64,000 bases of DNA, from positions 1 through 64,000 of the forward strand of contig NZ_JAGGLJ010000009.1 of NCBI RefSeq assembly GCF_017874395.1, given 5' to 3'. The stretch is from Peptoniphilus stercorisuis. GTDB lineage: Bacteria; Bacillota; Clostridia; Tissierellales; Peptoniphilaceae. This document shows positions 53,151-62,811 of the stretch, piece by piece. Below the pieces are notes generated by a model. It had not been told where the DNA came from, did not search any database, and saw only the letters and a program-made list of their open reading frames with translations. A program made the translations under genes and the position numbers. Every line of letters begins with the position of its first letter. The first letter of the stretch is position 1.

Positions 53151-54000
53151 ATTTTAGTTGTACATATTCCTTAGGAGACATATTTTTATATTTTTTAAAT
53201 ACTTTAGTAAAATAACTAGAGTCGTTAAATCCACAATTATAGGCAATCTTTGTAATTTTATAATCTGTTAAAAGAAGCTGATCGCAGGCAGATTCTATTC
53301 GATAGTAATTTAAATATTCTATGGGAGTCATATGTGTAATTTCTTTAAAAAACTCACACATATAATGACTATTTATATTTGCATAATTTGCAAGATCATC
53401 AAGACTTATGTTTTTATTGTAGTTCTTTTCAATATATGTAATTAAATCCTTAAATTGAGAAAGTCTTTTTTTATAAGTGGGATTAGTTTTTAATTTTATT
53501 TTATAGAGATTTTCTTCTTCAATTATTCCTATTAAAGTATATAAAAGTCCAATAATTTTAAGTTCATATCCATTGTTTTTTGATTTCATTGTATTTAAAA
53601 TTTCAGATATTATTAAATAGGATTTTTCATCTTTTTTTGTAAATAAGTTTTTAATATTTTTTTCATGATTTATTATCTTTTGAATAGTTTCATTTCCAAC
53701 AAAATTACTACTTAATAAAAATCTCATATCAAATAAAAAACAGTCATAGACACAATTATTTGGAACTCCACTATGTAAAGTGCCATCATTTAAAAGTATA
53801 ATTTCATCTTCTTTTAAAATATATTCATCTCCATCGATAAAAAGTGTCAAAGTTCCTGAATAAACTTTAATTATTTCAAATTCATGATGCCAATGTAAAA
53901 TCATATTATATCTTATATGTTTTTTATCAACTTCATAAATTTCAAAGGGAAAATTATTATTTCCATGTTTTCTATTTTCTCTATAATTTAGATATTTCAT
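53143..54000 (-). CDS. AraC family transcriptional regulator, probable L-fucose operon regulator
   Basis: 285 residues. An N-terminal cupin sugar-sensing domain has HWHHEFEIIKVYSGTLTLFIDGDEYILKEDEIILLNDGTLHSGVPN. Two C-terminal HTH motifs follow: ISLDDLANYANINSHYMCEFFKEITHMTPIEYLNYYRIESA and ITKIAYNCGFNDSSYFTKVFKKYKNMSPKEY. It is divergent from fucI with 207 bp between, the typical layout for a local activator. The inducer is probably L-fucose or a product (inference). Confidence 0.9.
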   Translation of the reverse strand: MKYLNYRENRKHGNNNFPFEIYEVDKKHIRYNMILHWHHEFEIIKVYSGTLTLFIDGDEYILKEDEIILLNDGTLHSGVPNNCVYDCFLFDMRFLLSSNFVGNETIQKIINHEKNIKNLFTKKDEKSYLIISEILNTMKSKNNGYELKIIGLLYTLIGIIEEENLYKIKLKTNPTYKKRLSQFKDLITYIEKNYNKNISLDDLANYANINSHYMCEFFKEITHMTPIEYLNYYRIESACDQLLLTDYKITKIAYNCGFNDSSYFTKVFKKYKNMSPKEYVQLKSK

Positions 54001-54158
54001 TTGAACACCTCAAAGTTAAATGTACATAATTTACTTAAAAACTATAAAAACTACTTAAATCAACAACAATTGTTTAAAAAACCTGAATATATTACCATTT
54101 TTCCTAATTATATTACAAGTATATAAATATATAAAGACATATAATCTAATCAAGAAAA

Positions 54159-54174
54159 AGGCAAACGTAGTCCT
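54159..54174 (+). promoter_or_regulatory. Possible catabolite-responsive element upstream of fucI
   Basis: AGGCAAACGTAGTCCT partly fits the cre consensus (WTGNAANCGNWNNCWW) with two mismatches, 34 bp before the fucI ATG. The rest of 54001-54207 is AT-rich. Confidence 0.25.
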
Positions 54175-54207
54175 AAAGGGTTTTTTGGATTTTAAGGAGG
54201 AAGTAAA

Positions 54208-56001
54208 ATGACTAAAAGTAGATTAATAGGTGAATATCCAGTTATAGGAATTAGACCAACAATAGATGGAAGAAGAGGAGTGCTAAATGTAAGGGGTTCA
54301 CTAGAAGAGCAAACTATGAATATGGCTAAATCAGCTGCAAAGCTTTTCAAAGAGAATTTAAAATATACAAATGGAGAGCCTGTTAAAGTAGTAATTTCTA
54401 ATACAACTATTGGAAGAGTTGCAGAGGCTGCAGAATGTGAAAGACAATTTAAAAAAGAGGGAGTAGATATTACTCTTACTGTAACTCCTTGTTGGTGCTA
54501 TGGTGCAGAAACTATGGATATGAATCCAAATACTATAAAGGGCGTTTGGGGATTTAATGGTACAGAAAGACCAGGAGCTGTTTATCTTGCATCAGTTCTT
54601 GCAACACATACTCAAAAGGGACTTCCTGCTTTTGGAATATATGGAAAAGATGTTCAAGAAGCAGATGATACATCTATACCAGACGATGTGAAAGAAAAAT
54701 TACTTAGATTTGGACGTGCTTCTATTGCTGTTTCAACTATGAAGGGAAAATCTTATTTACAAATAGGTTCAATTTGTATGGGAATTGGTGGATCAATGAT
54801 GGATCCAAACTTTATGGAAGATTATTTAGGTCTTAGAGTTGAATCAGTAGATGAAGTTGAAATAATAAGAAGAATGTCTGAAGGAATTTATGATGAAGAT
54901 GAATTTAAAAAGGCAATGAAATGGACAAAAGAAAACTGCAAAGAAGGTTTTGATAAAAATCCAGAAAAACTTCAAAAGACAAGAGAAGAAAAGGATAAAG
55001 ACTGGGAATTTGTAGTAAAAATGATGCTTATTATAAAGGATCTAATGAATGGAAATAAAAACTTGCCAAAGGGCTGTGAAGAAGAAATGGTAGGTCATAA
55101 TGCCATTGCAGCAGGATTCCAAGGTCAAAGACAATGGACTGACTTTTATCCAAATTGTGACTTTGCAGAGGCTCTTTTAAATACATCCTTTGATTGGAAT
55201 GGTATTCGTGAACCTTATATTCTTGCTACAGAAAATGATATTTTAAATGGAATTGGAATGTTATTTATGAAGCTTTTAACAAATCAAGCTCAAATTTTCT
55301 CAGATGTAAGAACTTATTGGTCAACAGATGCAGTTAAAAAATCAACTGGATATGATATTTCTGGTCATGCAAAAGAAGCAGATGGATTTTTACATTTAAT
55401 AAATTCAGGTGCAACTTGTCTAGATGCCACAGGAGTTTGTAAAGATGAAAACGGAAACTCTGTAATGAAAGCTTGGTATGATATTACAAAAAAAGAAGAA
55501 AAGGAAATTTTAGAAAATACAACTTGGAATTATGCTGATACTGGATACTTTAGAGGTGGAGGATACTCTTCAAGATTTGTAACAGATGCAGAAATGCCTG
55601 TTACTATGATTCGTGTAAATTTAGTTAAGGGACTTGGACCAGTTGTTCAAATAGCAGAAGGTTGGACAGTAAAACTTCCTGAAGAAGTTACAGAAAAACT
55701 ATGGAAAAGAACAGACTACACTTGGCCATGTACTTGGTTTACACCAAGAATTACAGGAAAAGGTGCATTTAAATCAGCTTATGATGTAATGAATAATTGG
55801 GGAGCAAATCATGGAGCAACAACTTATGGACATATTGGAGCAGATTTAATTACAATGTGTTCAATGCTTAGAATCCCAGTATCTATGCACAATGTAGATG
55901 AAGATAAAATATTTAGACCATCAGCTTGGAACTCCTTTGGAATGGATAAGGAATCTCAAGATTATAGAGCTTGTGAAAATTATGGACCACTATATAAATA
56001 A
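54208..56001 (+). CDS. fucI: L-fucose isomerase
   Basis: 597 residues, the length of FucI. It has [29 protein letters not shown] at the start, [42 protein letters not shown] (with metal-binding Glu), and late [14 protein letters not shown] and [13 protein letters not shown] motifs. The enzyme converts L-fucose to L-fuculose with Mn2+. TAAGGAGG precedes ATG. It is the first gene of fucI-kinase-fucU-fucA-fucP. Confidence 0.97.
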   Translation: MTKSRLIGEYPVIGIRPTIDGRRGVLNVRGSLEEQTMNMAKSAAKLFKENLKYTNGEPVKVVISNTTIGRVAEAAECERQFKKEGVDITLTVTPCWCYGAETMDMNPNTIKGVWGFNGTERPGAVYLASVLATHTQKGLPAFGIYGKDVQEADDTSIPDDVKEKLLRFGRASIAVSTMKGKSYLQIGSICMGIGGSMMDPNFMEDYLGLRVESVDEVEIIRRMSEGIYDEDEFKKAMKWTKENCKEGFDKNPEKLQKTREEKDKDWEFVVKMMLIIKDLMNGNKNLPKGCEEEMVGHNAIAAGFQGQRQWTDFYPNCDFAEALLNTSFDWNGIREPYILATENDILNGIGMLFMKLLTNQAQIFSDVRTYWSTDAVKKSTGYDISGHAKEADGFLHLINSGATCLDATGVCKDENGNSVMKAWYDITKKEEKEILENTTWNYADTGYFRGGGYSSRFVTDAEMPVTMIRVNLVKGLGPVVQIAEGWTVKLPEEVTEKLWKRTDYTWPCTWFTPRITGKGAFKSAYDVMNNWGANHGATTYGHIGADLITMCSMLRIPVSMHNVDEDKIFRPSAWNSFGMDKESQDYRACENYGPLYK

Positions 56002-56013
56002 GTAGGTTTTAAT

Positions 56014-57495
56014 ATGCAAACAAAAGTAGAAAAAAAAGTACTAGCAATAGATTTTGGCGCGTCAAGTGGACGTGCCATGCTAGGCATTTATAATGGTGAG
56101 ACAATAAAATATGAAGAAATTCACAGATTTTCCAATGATCCAGTAGTAGTAAACAATACAATGTATTGGGATGTTTTAAGGCTTTTACATGAAATAAAAC
56201 AAAGCTTAATAAAATCAAAAAAATATGGAAAAATAGACAGCTTGGCAATAGATACTTGGGGAGTGGACTTTGGTCTTATAAATAAAGAGGGAGATTTAAT
56301 TGAAAATCCAATTCACTATAGAGATTTAAGAACTGTAGAAGTATTTAATAATATTGAAAAATATATTTCTCTTGGAGAATTATATTCTATAACAGGAAAT
56401 CAAATTATGAATATTAATACACTTTTTCAACTATTATCTCTAAAGGAAAATAAAAGTGAATTATTAAATAAAACAGATTCGATTTTACTTATGCCTGATT
56501 TATTAAGTTACTTTCTAACAAATAAAAAATACTCTGAAGTAACTATTGCATCAACTACTCAAATTTATAATCAAAAAGAAAAATCTTGGTCTAGTGAATT
56601 AATTGATAAATTTAAAATTCCAAAGAATATTTTTAAAGATATTGTAAAAAGTGGAACTATTGTTGGAGAAATATCTGATGAAGTTGCAAAAGAACTATCA
56701 ATAGATAAATTAAAAGTAATAGCAGTAGCAGGACATGACACTCAAAGTGCTTTAATAGCAACACCTGCAGAAGATGAGGACTTTGCCTTTTTAAGTTGTG
56801 GTACATGGTCACTTCTTGGATCAGAGGAGAATAGTCCAATAATAAATGAAAAATCCTATAAATACAATATAACTAATGAAGTTGCTCATGAAAATAAAAC
56901 ATCTTTTTTAAAAAATATAATAGGACTTTGGCTAGTTCAAGAAAGTAGAAGACAGTGGATAAAAGAAGGCAAAAATCTAAGTTTTTCATCTCTTGAAAAA
57001 ATGGCAGAAGAAACAGAAGAATTTAAGTGCTTTATAGATCCAGATGATGAAATTTTTGTCTCTTCTGGAAATATACCTCAAAGAATTAAAAATTACTGCA
57101 AAGAAACAAAGCAATATATTCCAAAGACTGAAGGAGAAATCATAAGATGCATAAATGAAAGTCTTGCTTTAAAATACAGAAAATCTCTAGAAGAATTAAA
57201 GGACTGCACAAATAAAAACTACAATACTATTCATATGATTGGTGGAGGTATTCAAAGTGAATTACTTTGCAAAATGACATCATCAGCTTGTAATAGAAAA
57301 GTCTTAGCAGGCCCTGTAGAAGCTACAGTTCTTGGAAATATAAGCATGCAACTTATTGCACTTGGAAGTATAGAAAATGTACAAGAGGCAAGGCATATTA
57401 TAAAAAAATCTGAAGAAATAAAAGAGTACTTACCTAAAGACAAAGAAAAATGGGACAAGGCCTATGAAAGATTTAAGGAGATAATAAAATGTTAA
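56014..57495 (+). CDS. FGGY sugar kinase, rhamnulokinase-like, probable L-fuculokinase
   Basis: 493 residues. It has the FGGY N-terminal motif LAIDFGASSGRAMLGIY, then SLAIDTWGVDFGLINKEG, a C-terminal phosphate-binding VAGHDTQSALIATPAEDEDFAFLSCGTWSLLG, and IHMIGGGIQSELLCKMTSSACNRKVLAGPVEATVLGN. The subgroup is closest to rhamnulokinase, yet all neighbours are fucose genes, so L-fuculose is the likely substrate (inference). It starts 12 bases after fucI and overlaps the fucU start by seven bases. Confidence 0.88.
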   Translation: MQTKVEKKVLAIDFGASSGRAMLGIYNGETIKYEEIHRFSNDPVVVNNTMYWDVLRLLHEIKQSLIKSKKYGKIDSLAIDTWGVDFGLINKEGDLIENPIHYRDLRTVEVFNNIEKYISLGELYSITGNQIMNINTLFQLLSLKENKSELLNKTDSILLMPDLLSYFLTNKKYSEVTIASTTQIYNQKEKSWSSELIDKFKIPKNIFKDIVKSGTIVGEISDEVAKELSIDKLKVIAVAGHDTQSALIATPAEDEDFAFLSCGTWSLLGSEENSPIINEKSYKYNITNEVAHENKTSFLKNIIGLWLVQESRRQWIKEGKNLSFSSLEKMAEETEEFKCFIDPDDEIFVSSGNIPQRIKNYCKETKQYIPKTEGEIIRCINESLALKYRKSLEELKDCTNKNYNTIHMIGGGIQSELLCKMTSSACNRKVLAGPVEATVLGNISMQLIALGSIENVQEARHIIKKSEEIKEYLPKDKEKWDKAYERFKEIIKC

Positions 57496-57929
57496 AAAAT
57501 ATACCAAAAATTTTATCACCAGAACTTTTAAAAGCATTATGTGAAATGGGACATAGTGACAGACTTATAATTTCAGATGGGAACTTTCCTTGTGAATCAA
57601 TAGGAAAAAACTCAATAGTTATAAGATGTGATGGACATGGAACTTGCGAAATTTTAGATGCAATATTAAAGATTTTTCCACTAGATACTTATACAGAAAA
57701 ATCAGTAAATTTAATGGAAGTTATGAAAGATGACAATATCAAGACTCCAATTTGGAAGGAATATGAAAAAATAGTAAAAAAATATGACAATAGAGGCAAA
57801 AAAACAATAGGACAAATAGAGAGATTTCAGTTCTATAAAGAGGCAAAAGATGCTTATTTAATTATTGCAACTGGAGAAGAAGCTCTATATGCAAATATAA
57901 TGCTTCAAAAGGGAGTAGTAGTTGAATAA
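57489..57929 (+). CDS. fucU: L-fucose mutarotase, RbsD/FucU family
   Basis: 146 residues: MLKNIPKILSPELLKALCEMGHSDRLIISDGNFPCESI at the N-terminus with the catalytic His in GHSDRLIISDGNFP, and TGEEALYANIMLQKGVV at the C-terminus. It interconverts sugar anomers to feed the isomerase. It overlaps the kinase stop and lies 16 bases before the aldolase. Confidence 0.95.
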   Translation: MLKNIPKILSPELLKALCEMGHSDRLIISDGNFPCESIGKNSIVIRCDGHGTCEILDAILKIFPLDTYTEKSVNLMEVMKDDNIKTPIWKEYEKIVKKYDNRGKKTIGQIERFQFYKEAKDAYLIIATGEEALYANIMLQKGVVVE

Positions 57930-57945
57930 TAAGGGGAGAGAAAAA

Positions 57946-58632
57946 ATGAAATTAAGTTATATGGAAGTTAGAGAAGAAATTTGTGAAGTTTGTAAGAGAA
58001 TGTGGCAACTTGGTTGGGTAGCTGCAAATGATGGAAATGTAAGTGTAAAACTTGATGATAATACATTTATGGTAACTCCAACTGGAATAAGTAAATCCTT
58101 TATTACACCAGAAAAACTTGTTCATATAGATGAAAAGGGAAATATCTTAGAAGCAGAAGAAGGATATAGACCATCATCAGAAATAAAAATGCATTTAAGA
58201 TGTTATAAGGAAAGAGAAGATGTAAAAGCAGCAGTACATGCACATCCTCCAGTTGCAACAGGATATGCAGTTGCAAATAAACCACTAGATGACTATTCAA
58301 TGATTGAAACAGTAGTGGCACTTGGATCAGTTCCTGTAACTCCCTTTGGAACACCATCAACAGATGAAGTGCCAGAGGCAATAGCACCTTATTTACAATA
58401 TCATGATGCAATGCTCTTACAAAACCATGGAGCTCCAACAGTGGGATCAGACTTAATGACAGCATATTATAGAATGGAAACACTAGAACTTTTTGCAAAA
58501 ATAAGTTTAAATGCACATTTATTAGGTGGAGCACAAGAACTTACAAAAGAACAAATAGATAGATTAATAAATATGAGAAAGGACTATAAAGTTACAGGAA
58601 AACATCCAGGATATAAAAAATATAGTAAATAA
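57946..58632 (+). CDS. fucA: Class II aldolase, L-fuculose-phosphate aldolase
   Basis: About 228 residues. Zinc ligands and catalytic residues lie in AAVHAHPPVATGYAV (two His) and MLLQNHGAPTVG (third His), with the acidic base in DYSMIETVVALGSVP, and GWVAANDGNVSVKLDD at the N-terminus. The enzyme splits L-fuculose-1-phosphate into dihydroxyacetone phosphate and L-lactaldehyde. ATG at 57946 follows AGGGGAGAG; an upstream TTG inside fucU is rejected. Confidence 0.93.
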   Translation: MKLSYMEVREEICEVCKRMWQLGWVAANDGNVSVKLDDNTFMVTPTGISKSFITPEKLVHIDEKGNILEAEEGYRPSSEIKMHLRCYKEREDVKAAVHAHPPVATGYAVANKPLDDYSMIETVVALGSVPVTPFGTPSTDEVPEAIAPYLQYHDAMLLQNHGAPTVGSDLMTAYYRMETLELFAKISLNAHLLGGAQELTKEQIDRLINMRKDYKVTGKHPGYKKYSK

Positions 58633-58643
58633 GGGGGATAAAA

Positions 58644-59996
58644 ATGAGCGATGCAACTGCTAATAATACTAAAGTAAAAAGTGAAACATCCTTAGTCGAA
58701 CCAGTAGTTCCAAAGGAGTACAAAATGCATTTTATAATGCTTGTATCTTGTTTTGTACTATGGGGACTTTTAAATAATATGACTGATAACTTAGTTCCAG
58801 CCTTTGGAAGAATTTTTATGATGAAATCAGTTAATTCATCCTATGTTAAAATAGCCTTTTATGGAGCCTATGCAGTGCTTGCAATACCAGCTGCAATAAT
58901 TATAAAAAAATGGAACTATAGAGCAGGAGTTTTAATAGGACTTGGCCTTTATATAATAGGAGCCTTAGGATATATACCAGCTGCAATATTTCAAAACTAT
59001 AATTTCTTTTTAGTTTCTATATTTACATTAGCTGGAGGACTTTCAATACTTGAGACAACTTGTAATCCCTTTATTATTTCCCTAGGAAGCCAAGAGACTA
59101 GTGTAAGAAGATTAAATTTTGCACAGGCCTTTAATCCATTGGGATCGCTAATTGGAATAATAATGGCGAAATTTTTAATCCTTGGAAACTTAAATCCAGC
59201 AGGATATGAAGAGAGAATTAAAATGAGTGCATCAACACTATCAAGTATAAGAACAAAGGAATTAATGTGGGTTTGCGTACCCTATGTAGGACTTGTAGCT
59301 GTAGCACTTGTAATATGGTTTTTCTTCTTTAGAAATAAAATTTCAGCAAAAGATGAAGATTCAAATATCTCAATGAAAGTTGCAGTTGGAAGATTATTTT
59401 CAAGACCAAAATATGTATTTGGAGTAATAACACAATTTTTCTATGTTGGAATGCAAATAGCCGTTTGGACATGGATGAACAAATATGTAATGACAGTAAA
59501 AGGAGTTCCAGAAAGTAGAGCAGCAGAAATTTATCTAATGGCAATGGTATTATTTATATTGTGTAGATGGGTTTGTACAGCACTTATGAAAAATCATGAT
59601 CCAGCAAAAATGATGGCATTTATGGCAATATTTGGAATAATAGTTTCCTTTGGAACAGTTTACTTAAAAGATAATTTAGGTGTATTTTGTCTAATCATGA
59701 TATCAGGATGTATGTCACTTATGTTCCCTACAATATATGGAATTGCATTAAAAGACATGGGAGAAGAAGTTAAAATTGGAGCAGCAGGATTAATAATGGC
59801 AATACTTGGTGGAGCAGTAATTGCCCCACTTATGGGAAAATTCATTGACAATGGAACTTTTTCAACACTTGCATTTAGTTTTAGTGGAGTAGAAGCAGCA
59901 GTTAGAACATCATACTTTACAGCAGCAATCTGCTTTTTAGTAATATTTATATATTCAATATTTAATATGGAGAAAAAACAAAAAATCAAAAAATAA
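58644..59996 (+). CDS. fucP: L-fucose:H+ symporter, major facilitator superfamily
   Basis: 450 residues, about 12 membrane segments. The FucP-type signatures are FVLWGLLNNMTDNLVPAFGRIF in the first segment, GLYIIGALGYIPAAI, LSILETTCNPFIISLGSQETSVRRLNFAQAFNPLGSLIG and QFFYVGMQIAVWTWMNKYV. It imports fucose with protons. GGGGGATA precedes the ATG. It ends the operon; no clear terminator hairpin follows, so read-through into the LacI-type gene cannot be excluded. Confidence 0.94.
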   Translation: MSDATANNTKVKSETSLVEPVVPKEYKMHFIMLVSCFVLWGLLNNMTDNLVPAFGRIFMMKSVNSSYVKIAFYGAYAVLAIPAAIIIKKWNYRAGVLIGLGLYIIGALGYIPAAIFQNYNFFLVSIFTLAGGLSILETTCNPFIISLGSQETSVRRLNFAQAFNPLGSLIGIIMAKFLILGNLNPAGYEERIKMSASTLSSIRTKELMWVCVPYVGLVAVALVIWFFFFRNKISAKDEDSNISMKVAVGRLFSRPKYVFGVITQFFYVGMQIAVWTWMNKYVMTVKGVPESRAAEIYLMAMVLFILCRWVCTALMKNHDPAKMMAFMAIFGIIVSFGTVYLKDNLGVFCLIMISGCMSLMFPTIYGIALKDMGEEVKIGAAGLIMAILGGAVIAPLMGKFIDNGTFSTLAFSFSGVEAAVRTSYFTAAICFLVIFIYSIFNMEKKQKIKK

Positions 59997-60236
59997 ATAC
60001 CCCTAATCTAAAAAATAAATTATAACCTATATAAATAAATTTTTAAAAATATAGATAAATTACATACTAAAAGTTATTATTATTTATATTAGTATATTAA
60101 ATAAAATTAAAATGATATATATTTTGCTTTTATTAGTTGACATCATTTATTATTATACTATTCTTATTGTATAAAGTAATATTAGTTATTTTTTATTTTA
60201 ATAATGTGTAACCGATTACATAAAAGGGGAAAGACT
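59997..60236 (+). promoter_or_regulatory. Intergenic region with LacI-type operator before the regulator gene
   Basis: 240 bp of AT-rich DNA. TTGACA occurs at about 60138, and TATACT/TGTATAAAG follow at less than ideal spacing. TGTAACCGATTACA at 60207-60220 is an inverted repeat with the central CG of LacI-family operators, and also fits most of the cre consensus. It lies 17 bases before the start codon and would mediate autoregulation. Confidence 0.65.
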
Positions 60237-61220
60237 ATGGCAACAATGAAAGACATCTCAAAAATAACGGGACTTAGCTCAGGAACTATTTCTAGATATA
60301 TAAATAATAATGGATATGTAAGCAAGGAATCTGCTAAAAAGATTCAAAGTGCTATTGATGAGTTAAATTATATTCCAAATGAACATGCAAGGGTTTTGTA
60401 TAGTAAAAGTACTAAAGTTATAGGGCTTATTGTACCAAGTCTTGTAAATCCATTTTTTGCACAAATGGCTACTGTTTTAGAAAGTATTTTAAATAAAAAT
60501 GGTTATAGCATAATTTTATACAATACTAATGATGATATGGATGAGGAGATCAATGCTCTTAAGATGCTTCAAGGTTTTAGAGTTGATGGAATTATTACGG
60601 GAAGGTCTCAAAATAAAGAGTTACTTAAAAAACTAAATATTCCTGTAGTTTCCTTTGAAAGTGAGATTGGAGATAATGTTGTAAATATTACTGCAAATAA
60701 CTTTTTAGGTGGAGAAATTGCCTTTAAAACTCTATATGAGAGGGGATGTAGAAATCTACTTCATATAAGAGGTCCAAAGATATTTGAGGCTACTGAAAAA
60801 AGGTATGAGGGTTTTATTAGTCAGGCTAAAAATTATTCTGATGCAAGTGTAGATGTTATTTCTATTAGTGAGGATTATAGTACGGATTTTAATATTGATA
60901 AAATTTTAGATGATATTAATTTAAAGAAGTATGATGGTATATTTGTTTTTAATGATATTGCTGCTGCAAGTACTATGAGTTATATTTTAAAAAAAGGTTT
61001 TAAGGTTCCTGAAGATATACAAATTTTGGGATTTGATAATTCTTATATTGCAGAGCTTTTAAATCCTAAGTTATCAAGTGTTGAACAACCTGTTAAAGAG
61101 ATTGCAAAGGAATGTGTAAAGGTTTTATTAAAGTTAATTAATAAAGAAGAGGTTAAGAAAAAGACTATTAGAATAAAAACTAATGTTGTTTTAAGAGAAA
61201 GTACTATAAATTTAGACTAG
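60237..61220 (+). CDS. LacI family transcriptional regulator
   Basis: 327 residues. The N-terminal HTH and hinge helix read ATMKDISKITGLSSGTISRYINNNGYVSKESAKKIQSAIDELNYIPNEHARVLYSKSTKVIGLIVPSLVNPFFAQM. A periplasmic-binding-protein-like sugar domain follows, with IQILGFDNSYIAELLNPKLSSVEQPVKEIA near the end. ATG at 60237 is chosen because AGGGGAAAG lies just before it; an in-frame ATG at 60204 would place the operator inside the gene. It probably controls xylB and the downstream transporter. Codons are T-rich, unlike the fuc genes. Confidence 0.92.
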   Translation: MATMKDISKITGLSSGTISRYINNNGYVSKESAKKIQSAIDELNYIPNEHARVLYSKSTKVIGLIVPSLVNPFFAQMATVLESILNKNGYSIILYNTNDDMDEEINALKMLQGFRVDGIITGRSQNKELLKKLNIPVVSFESEIGDNVVNITANNFLGGEIAFKTLYERGCRNLLHIRGPKIFEATEKRYEGFISQAKNYSDASVDVISISEDYSTDFNIDKILDDINLKKYDGIFVFNDIAAASTMSYILKKGFKVPEDIQILGFDNSYIAELLNPKLSSVEQPVKEIAKECVKVLLKLINKEEVKKKTIRIKTNVVLRESTINLD

Positions 61221-61230
61221 GAGAGATTAT

Positions 61231-62727
61231 ATGAAGTATGTTTTAGGTTTAGACTTAGGGACATCTTCTTTAAAGGCAGTTTTATATGATGTTAATTTAA
61301 AAGAGATTATTTCATATAATAAGGAATATCCTGTTTATTTTCCTGAAAATGGATGGTCTGAACAGGATCCAGTTGATTGGACAAATGCCCTAGATGAAGT
61401 AATAAGTGAGTTGAAAGATTTTTTAAAGGATGATATTGAAAATCTTTGTGGTATTGGTCTAACAGGGCAAATGCATGGTCTTGTTATGTTAGATGAAAAA
61501 AATGAAGTGATAAGACCTGCTATTTTATGGTCTGATCAAAGAACTGAAAAAGAATGTATTGAAATTGAGGATAGTTTTGGAAAAGAGAATTTAATATCTA
61601 TTACTGCAAATCCTGCATTAACTGGATTTACTTTACCAAAGATACTTTGGGTAAAAAACAATGAAAGAGAAAATTTTGACAGATGTAGGCATATTTTATT
61701 ACCTAAGGATTATATTAGATTTTATTTGACAAAGGATTATGCAACTGATGTATCAGATGCAAGTGGAATGCAACTTTTAAATGTAGAAAAAAGACAATGG
61801 TCTAATGAGATTGTAGAATTTTTTGGAATAGATAAATCTTTACTTCCAAAAGTTTATGAATCCATATGTGTAACGGGTTACACAAAAGAAAACATTTTTG
61901 GACATAAAGTTCCTGTTATAGCTGGTGCAGGAGATAATGCTGCTGCAGGAATTGGAACTTGTACTATTAATGATGGTGATTCTTTTACTACTGTTGGAAC
62001 TAGTGGAGTAGTTTTTACTCAAAGTGATAGTTTTAAAACTGATCCTAATGGAAGGCTACATAGTTTTTGTGCTGCTGTTCCAAATACATGGCATCTTATG
62101 GGGGTTACTCAAGCAGCTGGTTTTTCTATTCAGTGGATGAGAGAAAACTTCTTTAAGGATTTAGATGATAATAGTGTTTTTGATTATATTGAATCTAATA
62201 TTTCAAATATAAAAATTGGAAGTGATAGATTAATATTTTTACCTTATTTAATGGGTGAGAGAACTCCAATTTTAGATCCAAATGCAAGAGGTGTATTTTT
62301 TGGTCTTTCAGGAAGTCATAGTAGAGAAAATATTGCAAGGTCTGTTTATGAAGGTGTTGCTTTTTCTTTAAGGAATTCCTATGACCTTATTAAAGATTTA
62401 GGTATTGATATTAATACAATGCGTATTACAGGAGGTGGGGCTAGTAGCAATATTTTATGTCAGATGATTTGTGATAATTACAATCATCCTATTGAAAAAA
62501 TAAAAGAGACTAATGGAACTACTTTAGGTGTTGCAATTTTAACTTTAGTTTCTTTAGGTTTTTATGAGGATATTCAAAGTGCTGTTAAGATACTTGAAAA
62601 AAATGATATTGTATTTAATCCAAATGTTAAAAACTATGAAAAATATAATGATTATTATGAAATTTATAATAATTTATATTTAAATTTAAAAGATGAGTTT
62701 AGAAGTTTACAAAATATTGAAAACTAA
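61231..62727 (+). CDS. xylB: Xylulokinase-type FGGY kinase
   Basis: 498 residues: LGLDLGTSSLKAVLYD, the substrate-recognition GIGLTGQMHGLVMLDEKNEVIRPAILWSDQRTEKEC, DVSDASGMQLLNVEKRQWS, GAGDNAAAGIGTCTINDGDSFTTVGTSGVVFTQS and the FGGY-type RITGGGASSNILCQMICDNYNHPI. It phosphorylates D-xylulose with ATP, feeding the pentose phosphate pathway. No xylose isomerase is seen in the window, so the sugar may enter as a pentitol or xylulose (inference). Ten bases separate it from the LacI gene. Confidence 0.93.
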   Translation: MKYVLGLDLGTSSLKAVLYDVNLKEIISYNKEYPVYFPENGWSEQDPVDWTNALDEVISELKDFLKDDIENLCGIGLTGQMHGLVMLDEKNEVIRPAILWSDQRTEKECIEIEDSFGKENLISITANPALTGFTLPKILWVKNNERENFDRCRHILLPKDYIRFYLTKDYATDVSDASGMQLLNVEKRQWSNEIVEFFGIDKSLLPKVYESICVTGYTKENIFGHKVPVIAGAGDNAAAGIGTCTINDGDSFTTVGTSGVVFTQSDSFKTDPNGRLHSFCAAVPNTWHLMGVTQAAGFSIQWMRENFFKDLDDNSVFDYIESNISNIKIGSDRLIFLPYLMGERTPILDPNARGVFFGLSGSHSRENIARSVYEGVAFSLRNSYDLIKDLGIDINTMRITGGGASSNILCQMICDNYNHPIEKIKETNGTTLGVAILTLVSLGFYEDIQSAVKILEKNDIVFNPNVKNYEKYNDYYEIYNNLYLNLKDEFRSLQNIEN

Positions 62728-62811
62728 ATAAGGTGTTGAACTTATATAATGCTTTAATTTTAACTTCAAATAAGTATGAAATAAAAAACACATATATTAA
62801 AGGAGGACAAA

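Noticed and set aside
60204-60236. Upstream ATG for the LacI-type gene
   Set aside because: It would put the operator inside the coding region and has no ribosome-binding site; ATG 60237 has AGGGGAAAG.
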